Part shown: positions 6,958-14,200 of the stretch, piece by piece | Numbering within the stretch: position 1 is the stretch's first letter | Layout: every line of letters starts with the position of its first letter | NCBI GenBank assembly: GCA_003510135.1 | Contig: DOKY01000004.1 | Location: 1 to 19,945 of the forward strand | Length of the DNA: 19,945 bases | Source: Pseudothermotoga sp. | Lineage (GTDB): Bacteria; Thermotogota; Thermotogae; Thermotogales; DSM-5069 | Direction: 5' to 3' | The notes under the pieces: model-generated | Told to the model about the DNA's origin: nothing | The model's database searches: none | Seen by the model: the letters and a program-made list of their open reading frames with translations, nothing else | Translations under genes and position numbers: made by a program

Positions 6958-7851
6958 TCATAGGATCCTGACGAGCTCGAGTGCGCCCTTCTCCTGTGGA
7001 CGAGTGATGAAGGTTCTAACGGCAACGCCTCTTTTCCTGAACGCTTCTTCCATAGCCCGTGCGACTGGCTGCGGAGATTCTGTGAAAGCTATCATCGCTG
7101 GACCGCTGCCGCTCAGAGCGACACCCAGTGCCCCGGCTCGCTTGGCACATTCCAGAATTTCGTAAAAACCCGGCACAAGCGTGCTTCGATACGGTTGATG
7201 AAGTCTATCCTGCATTCCGAACTCCAGAAGCTCGTATCGTTTAGTGTAAAGAGCCGTTATGAGAAAGGCAACGCTGGTGACGTTCATCTTCGCATCTTCG
7301 AACAGAACTTCTTTCGGCAAAATCTTTCGAGCATCCGCAGTCTTTATCTCGAAATCTGGAACGGCAAGCACCACGTTGAGTTCGAAAACCGGTAGCTTCA
7401 CACAGAGAAGCTCTGGATTTTGACTGCACACGACCACACCACCGAGCAGAGCAGGCGCGACGTTGTCTGGATGACCTTCGATTTCGACCGCCAGCCGCAG
7501 GAGTTCTTCGACTCGTAAAGGAAAACCGAGATAGGCGTTCGCCGCAACCAGACCAGCCACGATCGCCGCAGAACTGCTACCGAGCCCTCTCGCGAGTGGA
7601 ATCTCGTTCTTCAGAATGAGTTTGACGCTGTCCGGTTTTCTCCCCAGTTCCTGAAAAACCCTGAAGAACGCTCTGTAGACCAGGTTGTCTTCGCCTCTGG
7701 ATATCCTGTCAGTGCCCTCACCGAAGACTTCTATCTTTAGTCTCTGCGACTTTTCAACGCACAATTCGTTGAAGATGGAGAGCGCCATGCCAACGGTGTC
7801 GAATCCCGGTCCGAGATTTGCAGACGTGGCCGGCACACGCACCCTTATCAT
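6958..7851 (-). CDS. thrB: Homoserine kinase
   Basis: Phosphorylates L-homoserine with ATP to O-phosphohomoserine, the step before threonine synthase. It is a GHMP kinase of 297 residues: substrate motif VPATSANLGPGFDTVGMAL at 6-24, the ATP loop PLARGLGSSSAA at 85-96, and the C-terminal glycine motif ALSGSGPAMIAF near 250. The ATG overlaps the thrC stop as ATGA, so the two are translationally coupled. It is the last gene of hom-thrC-thrB. No terminator follows directly; the nearest is about 330 bases on. Confidence 0.97.
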   Translation of the reverse strand: MIRVRVPATSANLGPGFDTVGMALSIFNELCVEKSQRLKIEVFGEGTDRISRGEDNLVYRAFFRVFQELGRKPDSVKLILKNEIPLARGLGSSSAAIVAGLVAANAYLGFPLRVEELLRLAVEIEGHPDNVAPALLGGVVVCSQNPELLCVKLPVFELNVVLAVPDFEIKTADARKILPKEVLFEDAKMNVTSVAFLITALYTKRYELLEFGMQDRLHQPYRSTLVPGFYEILECAKRAGALGVALSGSGPAMIAFTESPQPVARAMEEAFRKRGVAVRTFITRPQEKGALELVRIL

Positions 7852-8897
7852 TGAATCACCCTTAAAACCTCTTCGTACAGCGGTTCGACCTCGATCGGCT
7901 CGTTCAGGTTGAACTTCATCGCGTTGTCTGGATCTTTCAAGCCATGGCCCGTTAAGACTGCGACGATCACGTCCGTCGATTTAAAACCTTTCGATCGATG
8001 ATACTTCAACAAACCTGCCACACTCGCGGCCGACGCCGGTTCAGCCATGATGCCTTCTTTCTGGGCTATCAAACGGTAGGCTTCCACGATCTCATCGTCC
8101 CTCACGCATGAGATCTCACCGCTGGATTCCTCCGCGGCTGCCACCGCTTGCTTCCAGCTCGCGGGATTACCGATTCTTATGGCCGTGGCGATCGTTTCAG
8201 GATTTGCTATCGGTTCACCTTTGACTATAGCGGCCGCACCTTCGGCCTCGAACCCCATCATTCTTGGAAGTTTATCGATCTTGCCCAGCGCGAAGTACTC
8301 TTTGAACCCTTTCCAGTACGCCGTGATGTTGCCGGCGTTTCCCACCGGTATGAAGAGATAATCTGGAGCTCTTTCAAGGGCATCACAAACTTCGAAGGCC
8401 GCTGTCTTTTGACCCTCTATCCTGTACGGGTTGATCGAATTCACTATGGCTACAGGAAAATTTTTTCCTATCTCTCTGACGAGCTTCAAAGCTTCGTCGA
8501 AGTTGCCTTTGATGGCCACAACTTTCGCTCCGTAGAATAGAGCCTGTGCGAGTTTTCCAAGCGCGATCTTACCTTGAGGAATCAGAACAATGCATTTTAG
8601 ACCCGCCCGTGCCGCGTAGGCAGCGGCGGACGCCGAGGTGTTACCGGTCGACGCGCATATGACGGCCTTTGTTCCTTCTTCCAGTGCCTTCGCCACGGCG
8701 AGCACCATCCCACGGTCCTTGAAGGACCCAGTAGGATTTGCACCCTCGAATTTCAGATAAACCGTTGCACCGACGAGTTGGGAGATGTACTTCGCATGGA
8801 TCAGCGGAGTGTTACCCTCGTTGAGCGTCAGCATGGGAGTTTTCTCATTGATCGGTAGATAATCTTTGTACGCCTTCAAGACACCTTCCCAGCGCAT
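7848..8897 (-). CDS. thrC: Threonine synthase
   Basis: PLP enzyme that turns O-phosphohomoserine into L-threonine. The short, fold-type II form of about 350 residues shows the PLP lysine in GSFKDRG (K60 counting from the ATG), STGNTSASAAAYAARAG for phosphate binding, IPVGNAGNITAYWKG, and LTGHGLKDPD near the C-terminus. The start region reads GTGATG with GAGGGGG just upstream; I prefer the ATG at 8895-8897 because the ribosome-site spacing is better than for the GTG at 8898-8900. Either way it overlaps the hom stop. Its supply of phosphohomoserine depends on thrB next to it and on homoserine, whose local gene is broken. Confidence 0.97.
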   Translation of the reverse strand: MRWEGVLKAYKDYLPINEKTPMLTLNEGNTPLIHAKYISQLVGATVYLKFEGANPTGSFKDRGMVLAVAKALEEGTKAVICASTGNTSASAAAYAARAGLKCIVLIPQGKIALGKLAQALFYGAKVVAIKGNFDEALKLVREIGKNFPVAIVNSINPYRIEGQKTAAFEVCDALERAPDYLFIPVGNAGNITAYWKGFKEYFALGKIDKLPRMMGFEAEGAAAIVKGEPIANPETIATAIRIGNPASWKQAVAAAEESSGEISCVRDDEIVEAYRLIAQKEGIMAEPASAASVAGLLKYHRSKGFKSTDVIVAVLTGHGLKDPDNAMKFNLNEPIEVEPLYEEVLRVIQ

Positions 8898-9516
8898 CAC
8901 AATTCCCCCTCGACCCTTATCACGTTACCGATTTGTCTAACCACTGGAAGTGTTTCAAGCAAAGAGACGGTCTTTCGGAGATCTTTTTCCTTCGCGCGGT
9001 GGGTCACGATCACCACCTCCGCGATCTCACCCATCGAACGCTTCTGTATCACCGATTCGATACTAACAGAGTTTTTTCCAAAAGCTCCCGCAACCAGTGC
9101 CAGAACACCCGGTTTGTCGTCCACCAGTAATCTCACGTAATATTTAGTCACGATCTCACCCATGGGTATCAAAGGTTCTTGTTTGTAGCACGTACAAACG
9201 ATTCTTCCTCTATCTCCGAGAAGAAGGTTGTTGACCGCCTCAACGATGTTTCCAACCCCGACACTCGCAGTCGGTAGCCCGCCCGCACCTCGACCGTAGA
9301 ACATGAGCTCGTCCGCCGCGTTCGATCTGACGAAGACAGCGTTGAAGACATCGTTCACGGCCGCCAGTGGATGGGAAGATGGAATGATGTTTGGATGCAC
9401 GCGAACCTCTATTCCTTCAACAGTCCTTTTGCCAATCGCGAGAAGCTTTATCACACCACCAAATTCGCGCGCATATCGTATATCTATCTTCGTGATCTTA
9501 CTTATTCCCTCGACGT
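8897..9516 (-). pseudogene. hom: Homoserine dehydrogenase, 3' part (C-terminal domain plus ACT)
   Basis: C-terminal half of homoserine dehydrogenase. From about 9514 the frame reads VEGISKITKIDIRYAREFGG, then VIKLLAIGKR and GIEVRVHPNIIPSSHPLA, matching the catalytic-domain end. YYVRLLVDDKPGVLALVAGAFG begins a C-terminal ACT domain, the usual site of threonine feedback control. The frame is offset from the 5' part, so the protein cannot be made as one chain. A GTG at 9454 could start an 185-residue product, but it would lack the NAD domain and active site. The stop overlaps the thrC start. See the companion 5' entry. Confidence 0.85.
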
Positions 9517-10011
9517 GTAGTTCGTCGTGCCATTGATGATGGCAACAATTTCCTTTATTTCATCACCGCTAAGGCTCTCCTTCAGAGCCTTCACTATGGG
9601 TATGGCTCCAGCTACGCTCGCTTCGAAGAAGAGATCCACGCCACAGTTTTCCTGAGCCTCAAAGAGCTTCTCGCCACACTCTGCGATCATATATTTGTTT
9701 GCCGTGACGATGCTCTTACCATTCTTCATCGCGTCGATCACATAATCAAACGCTGGTTTCACGCCACCCATCACTTCGACGACGATCTCTATCTCAGGAT
9801 CGTCGATGATCTCGCGTGGATCGTCGGTGAATAGCGCAGAGATATCTGGAAAATCGTTTCGATACCTTTCCACGTTTCTCACCAGAATCTTCTTGATGTG
9901 AACGTTTCCATGACAGGTTCTGAAAATCTTTTCTTTGTGGCTCTCAAGAACCCTGTAGACTCCCCTGCCAACGGTGCCGAAACCGAGAAGCCCTATATTC
10001 ACACTCTTCAT
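9502..10011 (-). pseudogene. hom: Homoserine dehydrogenase, 5' part (NAD domain), frame-broken
   Basis: N-terminal part of homoserine dehydrogenase, which reduces aspartate semialdehyde to homoserine. NIGLLGFGTVGRG (5-17) is the NAD(P)-binding loop, followed by VEVMGG, SIVTANKYMIAE and INGTTNY at 159-165. After NY (9517) two bases remain and the frame reads into TSRE and a stop. Normally about 60 residues follow, including the segment D-x-x-G-x-D-x-x-x-K that carries active-site Asp and Lys; these are absent here. The start is the ATG at 10011 with GGTGGGG upstream; an upstream TTG would place the promoter inside the gene. The deletion may be real or an assembly error. Confidence 0.87.
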
Positions 10012-10042
10012 GTGACACCCCACCGACGACAGATTTTTAAAC

Positions 10043-10070
10043 ATTATATCACCGACAATCTTGCTCTCAA
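10043..10070 (-). promoter_or_regulatory. Promoter of the hom-thrC-thrB operon
   Basis: On the minus strand TTGAGA (10065-10070) and a perfect TATAAT (10043-10048) are 16 bases apart, with the hom ATG about 30 bases further on. It lies back to back with the aminotransferase promoter; the two -35 boxes are three bases apart, so their use may be linked. Confidence 0.75.
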
Positions 10071-10073
10071 TCG

Positions 10074-10102
10074 TTGACAGATCTAACGTTTCTGTATAGA
10101 AT
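10074..10102 (+). promoter_or_regulatory. Promoter of the branched-chain aminotransferase gene
   Basis: A perfect TTGACA (10074-10079), a 17-base spacer and TAGAAT (10097-10102) form a near-consensus promoter. The ribosome site GGAGG (10126-10130) and ATG at 10138 follow at normal distances. Confidence 0.8.
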
Positions 10103-10120
10103 CTGAGCAAATAACGTTTC
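10084..10120. repeat. Direct repeat TAACGTTTC, 28-base period
   Basis: TAACGTTTC occurs at 10084-10092, inside the spacer of the aminotransferase promoter, and again at 10112-10120 just after its expected start point. Two identical 9-mers around a promoter could be a regulator site; no regulator is identified. Confidence 0.35.
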
Positions 10121-10137
10121 AATGCGGAGGTGCTGAA

Positions 10138-11019
10138 ATGTCTCTGTTTGTGTACGTTGACGGACAGTTTCTCAAAAAAGAGGAAGCTCGCGTTTCAGTC
10201 TTTGACAGGGGTCTTCTCTACGGTGATGGAGTTTTTGAGGGAATAAGAGCCTACAACAACCGCGTGTTCAAACTGAAGGAGCACATCGACAGACTCTATG
10301 AATCTGCGAAGGCGATACTGCTGAACATTCCCATTGACAAAGAAGAGATGATGAACGTTGTTCTTGAAACCTTGAGACGAAACAATCTGAGAGAAGCCTA
10401 CATCCGTCTGGTTGTGACGAGGGGCGAGGGAACCGATTTGAGTTTGGATCCAAGAAAATGCCCAAAACCCACGATTTTCTGTATCGCTGCTCCTCTGTCT
10501 CTCTTTCCTCAATCCTTCTACGAAGAAGGTATCGAAGCGGTGACTGCATCAACGAGGCGTAACTTCAACGAGGCAACCAGCCCGAGGATAAAGTCTTTGA
10601 ACTATCTCAACAACATACTGGCAAAAATAGAGGCGAATCTCTGCAACGTTCCGGAGGCGATCATCCTGAATCAGGATGGGTACGTGACCGAGGGCACAGG
10701 AGAAAACATTTTCATAGCCAAGAAAGGCAAACTGATCACCCCACCGGCTCACGTCGGCATCTTGGAAGGCATCACGCGCAACACTGTGATGGAGCTGGCA
10801 AGGCAAGAAGGGCTCATTGTTGAGGAAAGTTTGTTCACACGGTTCGATCTGTACAACGCCGACGAGTGCTTTTTGACCGGCACTGCAGCCGAGATAATGC
10901 CCGTTGTGAAAGTAGATGGAAGGACCATAAACGACGGTGAACCGGGTCCGATCACAAAGATGCTGATGAAGAAATTCAAACAGTACGTGCTCACAGACGG
11001 ACCGTTCATATTCGAATGA
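10138..11019 (+). CDS. ilvE: Branched-chain amino acid aminotransferase
   Basis: Fold-type IV PLP aminotransferase that moves amino groups between glutamate and the keto acids of leucine, isoleucine and valine. Landmarks are the N-terminal YVDGQF and DRGLLYGDGVFEGIRAY (23-39), the PLP lysine in SPRIKSLNYLNNI (K152), TEGTGENIF (184-192) and the C-terminal FLTGTAAEIMPV. Length 293 is normal. The ATG has GGAGG seven bases upstream and its own strong promoter. Being divergent from the threonine operon fits isoleucine synthesis, which starts from threonine. D-amino-acid aminotransferase or aminodeoxychorismate lyase are related folds, but the sequence fits the branched-chain group best. Confidence 0.92.
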   Translation: MSLFVYVDGQFLKKEEARVSVFDRGLLYGDGVFEGIRAYNNRVFKLKEHIDRLYESAKAILLNIPIDKEEMMNVVLETLRRNNLREAYIRLVVTRGEGTDLSLDPRKCPKPTIFCIAAPLSLFPQSFYEEGIEAVTASTRRNFNEATSPRIKSLNYLNNILAKIEANLCNVPEAIILNQDGYVTEGTGENIFIAKKGKLITPPAHVGILEGITRNTVMELARQEGLIVEESLFTRFDLYNADECFLTGTAAEIMPVVKVDGRTINDGEPGPITKMLMKKFKQYVLTDGPFIFE

Positions 11020-11031
11020 CCCGATGCGCTT

Positions 11032-11059
11032 AAAAAACGCGGGGCCCTCGAAGGCCCCG
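11032..11059 (-). terminator. Hairpin with U-tract facing the minus strand
   Basis: Stem CGGGGCC (11040-11046) / GGCCCCG (11053-11059) with a six-base loop. On the minus strand it is followed by CG and TTTTTT; on the plus strand there is no T-run. Its position just after ilvE would suit a plus-strand terminator, but the U-tract points the other way, so it may be weakly bidirectional. Confidence 0.55.
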
Positions 11060-11194
11060 GTGGTCATATCTTCGTTTCCTTTCGAGAACAACCGCAAACT
11101 CACGCCCGCCTCTTCCTGTCATGATTGCGACCTCAGGACTGATTGCGTCAAAATGTGGCATCATTGTGTGAGGCTGTCCAGGATTGTTTACACG

Positions 11195-11263
11195 TTATGC
11201 CCGCAGCAGCATGACCTTTTTCTTTCGGATAGGGTTATAAAATGTGAATGTGGATGGAGCTGG
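11195..11263 (+). pseudogene. TnpB zinc-ribbon remnant (IS200/IS605)
   Basis: The plus frame reads CPQQHDLFLSDRVIKCECGWSW. TnpB proteins end with a zinc ribbon of the form CxxCG...LxLSDRVFxCPxCGW...DRDLNAAxNI. The LSDRV-KC-ECGW part (11222-11257) fits well, but the second cysteine of the first pair and one residue of the second pair (CEC for CxxC) are lost, and DRDLNAA is missing. It is therefore a decayed tail. An IS-type hairpin follows 40 bases on in the same direction. The call is from motif memory; no search was run. A TATAAA at 11236-11241 inside it could serve obgE but lacks a good -35. Confidence 0.55.
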
Positions 11264-11296
11264 ATCTGTGTTCGTGTAAGCTTTCGATGAAGGGAT

Positions 11297-11322
11297 AAGC
11301 CCATCGTTTCAACGATGGGAAC
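11297..11322 (+). mobile_element. IS200/IS605-type right-end hairpin (possible omega-RNA 3' end)
   Basis: AAGCCCATCG-TTTCAA-CGATGGGAAC at 11297-11322 contains a seven-base perfect stem (11300-11306 / 11313-11319), extendable to nine. The layout AAGCCC-stem-TTYA-stem-GGG is like the right ends of many IS200/IS605 elements, where the tnpB 3' end overlaps an omega-RNA scaffold. It lies just after the TnpB zinc-ribbon trace, in the expected orientation. It could instead be a leader hairpin of obgE. Confidence 0.45.
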
Positions 11323-11341
11323 GGTACAGCATGAAAGGTGC

Positions 11342-11351
11342 AGAGGTGATC
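11342..11351 (+). promoter_or_regulatory. Ribosome binding site deciding the obgE start
   Basis: AGAGGTGATC is an almost perfect complement to the 16S tail. It ends three bases before TTG at 11355 and lies inside the longer reading frame that begins with ATG at 11331, which has no comparable site. It favours the TTG start. Confidence 0.65.
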
Positions 11352-11354
11352 GAT

Positions 11355-12656
11355 TTGCAAAAGGAAGATTTCGTCGATAGAGTTTTCATCTATGTGAAAG
11401 CTGGAGACGGTGGAAACGGAGCGGTGAGCTTCAGAAGGGAAAAGTACGTTCCAAAAGGTGGTCCAGACGGCGGAGACGGAGGCGATGGCGGCTTCGTTAT
11501 CCTGCGCGCCAGCGCCAATCTTTCGACTTTGCTCAAGTTCAAGCACCAGAAGAAGTTCGTTGCGGAGAACGGTCAGCACGGTCGGGGCAAGAAGCAATCT
11601 GGAAAAAGTGGTGAAGATCTCATCATAGATGTTCCGGTCGGGACCGTCGTGAAAGATGCCAGAAGCGGTGAGATAATCGCCGATCTCAACAGACACGGCA
11701 TGATGGTCTGCGTCGCGCGGGGTGGCAAAGGTGGCAGGGGCAACGCACACTTTGCCACCAGCACCCTTAGGGCACCGAGGATTGCCGAATCGGGTGAGAA
11801 AGGTGAAGAGAGATGGCTGGAACTGGAACTGAAGTTGCTCGCGGATGCCGCACTGATAGGTTTTCCGAACGTTGGAAAATCTTCTCTGATCGCCGCCATG
11901 AGCAACGCCAGACCAAAGATCGCCGATTATCCCTTCACGACGCTTGTCCCCAATCTCGGTGTTGTGAAGCTGGACAGAGACGTTGAGTATGTTGTTGCAG
12001 ACATTCCTGGTTTGATCGAAGGCGCGCACAGGGGAAGCGGACTTGGAAATCTGTTCTTGAGACACATAGAAAGGTGTAGCGTGCTGGTGCACGTGATCGA
12101 CATAGCCAGCGTCGAAGGTAGAGACTTTCTGAAAGACTACGACACGATACTGGAGGAACTTTCGAAGTACAACCCTGAGCTTCTGAAAAAGCCACAGCTC
12201 CTCGTTGCGAACAAGATCGACCTGCTCGATGAGGACGAACTGAACGGGAGGCTTGAAAAGCTAAAACGGCATGCGAACAGAGAAATCATTCCCGTCTCTG
12301 CCCTGACGAGACAGAACATAGACACGCTGAAGGAAAAGATCGCACAGTTCGTCGGTGAGAGCAAGTTGAAATTGAGCATGCTTCCTGCACCACCCTTCGA
12401 AAAACCGAAGCCTATCAAGACCAGACTGGAACTCAAGTTCGATTTTGAGATCGTCAGGACAAAAGAAGGTTTCGTCGTCGAGGGGGAACAGGTGAAAGCG
12501 TGGTTGAATCGCTACTCACTCGAGCACAGAGACGCCTTAGTTCGCTTTCTGGAAGTGCTCGAGAAGAACGGTTTGAGCGAGAAACTCAAGCAGGCAGGTG
12601 CGAAGGATGGAGACACGGTCTGGATCGGGGATTACGACTTCGAATACCGCGAGTAA
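11355..12656 (+). CDS. obgE: Obg/CgtA family GTPase
   Basis: Essential GTPase linked to 50S ribosome assembly and stress control. The N-terminal glycine-rich Obg fold (AGDGGNG, GGPDGGDGGDGG) covers the first 150 residues. The G domain follows: GFPNVGKSSL (about 168-177), DIPG (216-219), NKID (286-289) and SAL. The C-terminal OCT domain (about 350-433) ends in VWIGDYDFEY. I chose TTG at 11355, giving 433 residues and MQKEDFVDRV, because a strong ribosome site precedes it and family members begin close to that point; an ATG at 11331 would add eight residues. It heads the obgE-nadD-dus-htrA run and overlaps nadD by about 50 bases. Confidence 0.96.
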   Translation: MQKEDFVDRVFIYVKAGDGGNGAVSFRREKYVPKGGPDGGDGGDGGFVILRASANLSTLLKFKHQKKFVAENGQHGRGKKQSGKSGEDLIIDVPVGTVVKDARSGEIIADLNRHGMMVCVARGGKGGRGNAHFATSTLRAPRIAESGEKGEERWLELELKLLADAALIGFPNVGKSSLIAAMSNARPKIADYPFTTLVPNLGVVKLDRDVEYVVADIPGLIEGAHRGSGLGNLFLRHIERCSVLVHVIDIASVEGRDFLKDYDTILEELSKYNPELLKKPQLLVANKIDLLDEDELNGRLEKLKRHANREIIPVSALTRQNIDTLKEKIAQFVGESKLKLSMLPAPPFEKPKPIKTRLELKFDFEIVRTKEGFVVEGEQVKAWLNRYSLEHRDALVRFLEVLEKNGLSEKLKQAGAKDGDTVWIGDYDFEYRE

Positions 12657-13236
12657 GATAGGCATCTTCGGCGGAACGTTCAGTCCACCGCACGTGGGAC
12701 ATTTGATTGTCGCGCAATACGCGCTGGAACTTTTACAGCTCGAAAGGCTCTACATCGTGCCTGCATACAGACCACCACACAGATCGAACGAGATTGCACC
12801 CTTCGAGTTGCGGTTCGAATGGTGCGTCAGGACCTTTGAGCTGAAGAACGTGGTCGTGAGCGATTACGAAAGGACGCGTGGTGACATTTCTTATTCTCTC
12901 TACACCGTACATCACTTTGCAGAACAACACGGCTGTACACCGTACTTCATAGTCGGTGAAGACGCTCTGAGATACATTGAAACCTGGCACAGATACAGAG
13001 AGTTGCTGAATGCTTGTCACTTCGTGGTCTATCCACGCTACTGCGGTAAGCCATACCACAACAGGGCGAAAGAGATGCTTGGAGAGCTCTTCGACAGGAT
13101 CCTTTTTCTCGAAGCCCCCCTGATCGAGGTCTCGGCCAGCGAGATAAGAGCACGCATAAAACAGGGTAAGAGCGTCAGAGGCATGGTCGTTTCCCAGATC
13201 GAAGAATCCGTGGTGAATTACTATGGAAAGGTTTAA
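12607..13236 (+). CDS. nadD: Nicotinate-nucleotide adenylyltransferase
   Basis: Joins ATP and nicotinate mononucleotide to deamido-NAD in NAD synthesis. The nucleotidyltransferase signature GGTFSPPHVGH is at 22-32 from the chosen start and VSASEIR near the C-terminus matches the family ISxxxIR. Family members normally begin a few residues before GGTF, but no ATG, GTG or TTG lies there: the codons just upstream are AGT AAG ATA. The nearest usual start is ATG at 12607 with AGGTG upstream, which adds about 16 residues and overlaps obgE by 50 bases. A GTG at 12598 or a rare ATT at 12631 are alternatives. The 3' end overlaps dus by 14 bases. Confidence 0.93.
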   Translation: METRSGSGITTSNTASKIGIFGGTFSPPHVGHLIVAQYALELLQLERLYIVPAYRPPHRSNEIAPFELRFEWCVRTFELKNVVVSDYERTRGDISYSLYTVHHFAEQHGCTPYFIVGEDALRYIETWHRYRELLNACHFVVYPRYCGKPYHNRAKEMLGELFDRILFLEAPLIEVSASEIRARIKQGKSVRGMVVSQIEESVVNYYGKV

Positions 13237-14182
13237 TTATCCGGGGACCATTGGTCTTGCCCCCATGGCGGGTATCAGCGACAGATGCTTCAGAATCATC
13301 TGCCGACTTTGGGGCGCACAGTTCGCCTTCAGCGAAATGATCAGTGCAGAAAGTGTGATTTTGAACGTCGGCGTGGTCGATAAGATGCTTCCCTTCGAAG
13401 AAGAAAACACCGCCGTTCAACTCTACGGTTCTGAGCCAAAGAAGCTCGCCCTCGCTGCCAGGAAGGTTCAGCACAGAGCAAGCTGGATCGATCTGAACGC
13501 GGCCTGTCCCGTGAAGAAGGTGGTCAGGAAGAACGCTGGAGCAGCGCTGTTGAAAGACCTTGAAAGACTCAGAGACATCGTCATGGCCATGAAGGACGCG
13601 TGCGAAAAACCGATCACCGTGAAGATAAGGCTCGGTTTTGAAAAGAACGAACTTGAAAAGATCATGGACGTACTCGTTCCGGCAGGGGTCGACGGCGTCG
13701 AAGTGCACGGAAGAACCGCAGTTCAAATGTACTCCGAAAAGGCACAATGGGATCTGGATCTCGAAAGATGGAACGTTCCAACGGCGATTTCCGGAGATCT
13801 CTACACGGTCTACGATATTCGAAAGGCGCTCGAAGTCTCCAAAGCGAGCGCCGCACTGGTCGCGAGGGGCGCACTCAGAAAGCCCTGGATCTTTCACGAA
13901 TTTTTCCACGCCAAAGCGCCGGCGATCGAACAGATCAGAGATATGTTCCTGCTTCACGTAAAGTTGTTGAAAGAGCACGAAGGAGAAAAGTCTTTTTACA
14001 AGTTGAGGCAGTTCGTTGCGGGATACACCCACGGCCTCTTCGGCGCCCGGGAATTCAGAGAAAAATTCATGAAACTGGAAGGTTTCGATGCCATGGAATC
14101 TGCCATCCGTGACTTTTTTAATCAATTTCTAATGAACGTGGGTGAGAATATCTTTGTCAAAGAAGATGGAGCCAAAGCCTGA
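13223..14182 (+). CDS. dus: tRNA-dihydrouridine synthase
   Basis: FMN enzyme that reduces uridines in the D-loop of tRNA. A TIM barrel opens with IGLAPMAGISDRCFR (10-24), then FSEMISAES, the catalytic cysteine in DLNAACPVKKVVRKNAGAALL (C95), VKIRLGF and GVEVHGRTAVQMY, and later ARGALRKPWIF. Length 319 is usual. DLNAACP replaces the commoner DLNxGCP, a small variation outside the cysteine. The start ATG lies inside the end of nadD, pointing to coupling, and its stop is 18 bases before the htrA start. Which tRNA position it modifies cannot be read from sequence. Confidence 0.95.
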   Translation: MERFNYPGTIGLAPMAGISDRCFRIICRLWGAQFAFSEMISAESVILNVGVVDKMLPFEEENTAVQLYGSEPKKLALAARKVQHRASWIDLNAACPVKKVVRKNAGAALLKDLERLRDIVMAMKDACEKPITVKIRLGFEKNELEKIMDVLVPAGVDGVEVHGRTAVQMYSEKAQWDLDLERWNVPTAISGDLYTVYDIRKALEVSKASAALVARGALRKPWIFHEFFHAKAPAIEQIRDMFLLHVKLLKEHEGEKSFYKLRQFVAGYTHGLFGAREFREKFMKLEGFDAMESAIRDFFNQFLMNVGENIFVKEDGAKA

Positions 14183-14200
14183 GCCGAGGAGGTGTTATGT

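Noticed and set aside
6840..6960. A 33-codon minus-strand frame after thrB ending VNESRTTIWVGEITD
   Set aside because: It is antisense to a longer plus-strand frame, has no start or ribosome site, and matches no family I know.
9502..10122. A longer hom start at a TTG at 10122
   Set aside because: It would place the TATAAT promoter inside the gene; the ATG at 10011 has a ribosome site and the normal family N-terminus.
11122..11149. TGATTGCGAC / TGATTGCGTC direct repeat with an 18-base period
   Set aside because: Only two short imperfect copies in a decayed region; nothing supports an array.
11024..11290. An 88-codon plus frame with many cysteines
   Set aside because: It has no ribosome site and includes the terminator hairpin; only its tail resembles TnpB, so it is a remnant and not a gene.
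11300..11319. Hairpin near a GTTTCAA-like string, a lone CRISPR repeat
   Set aside because: Only one copy exists, with no second repeat or spacer at a regular distance.
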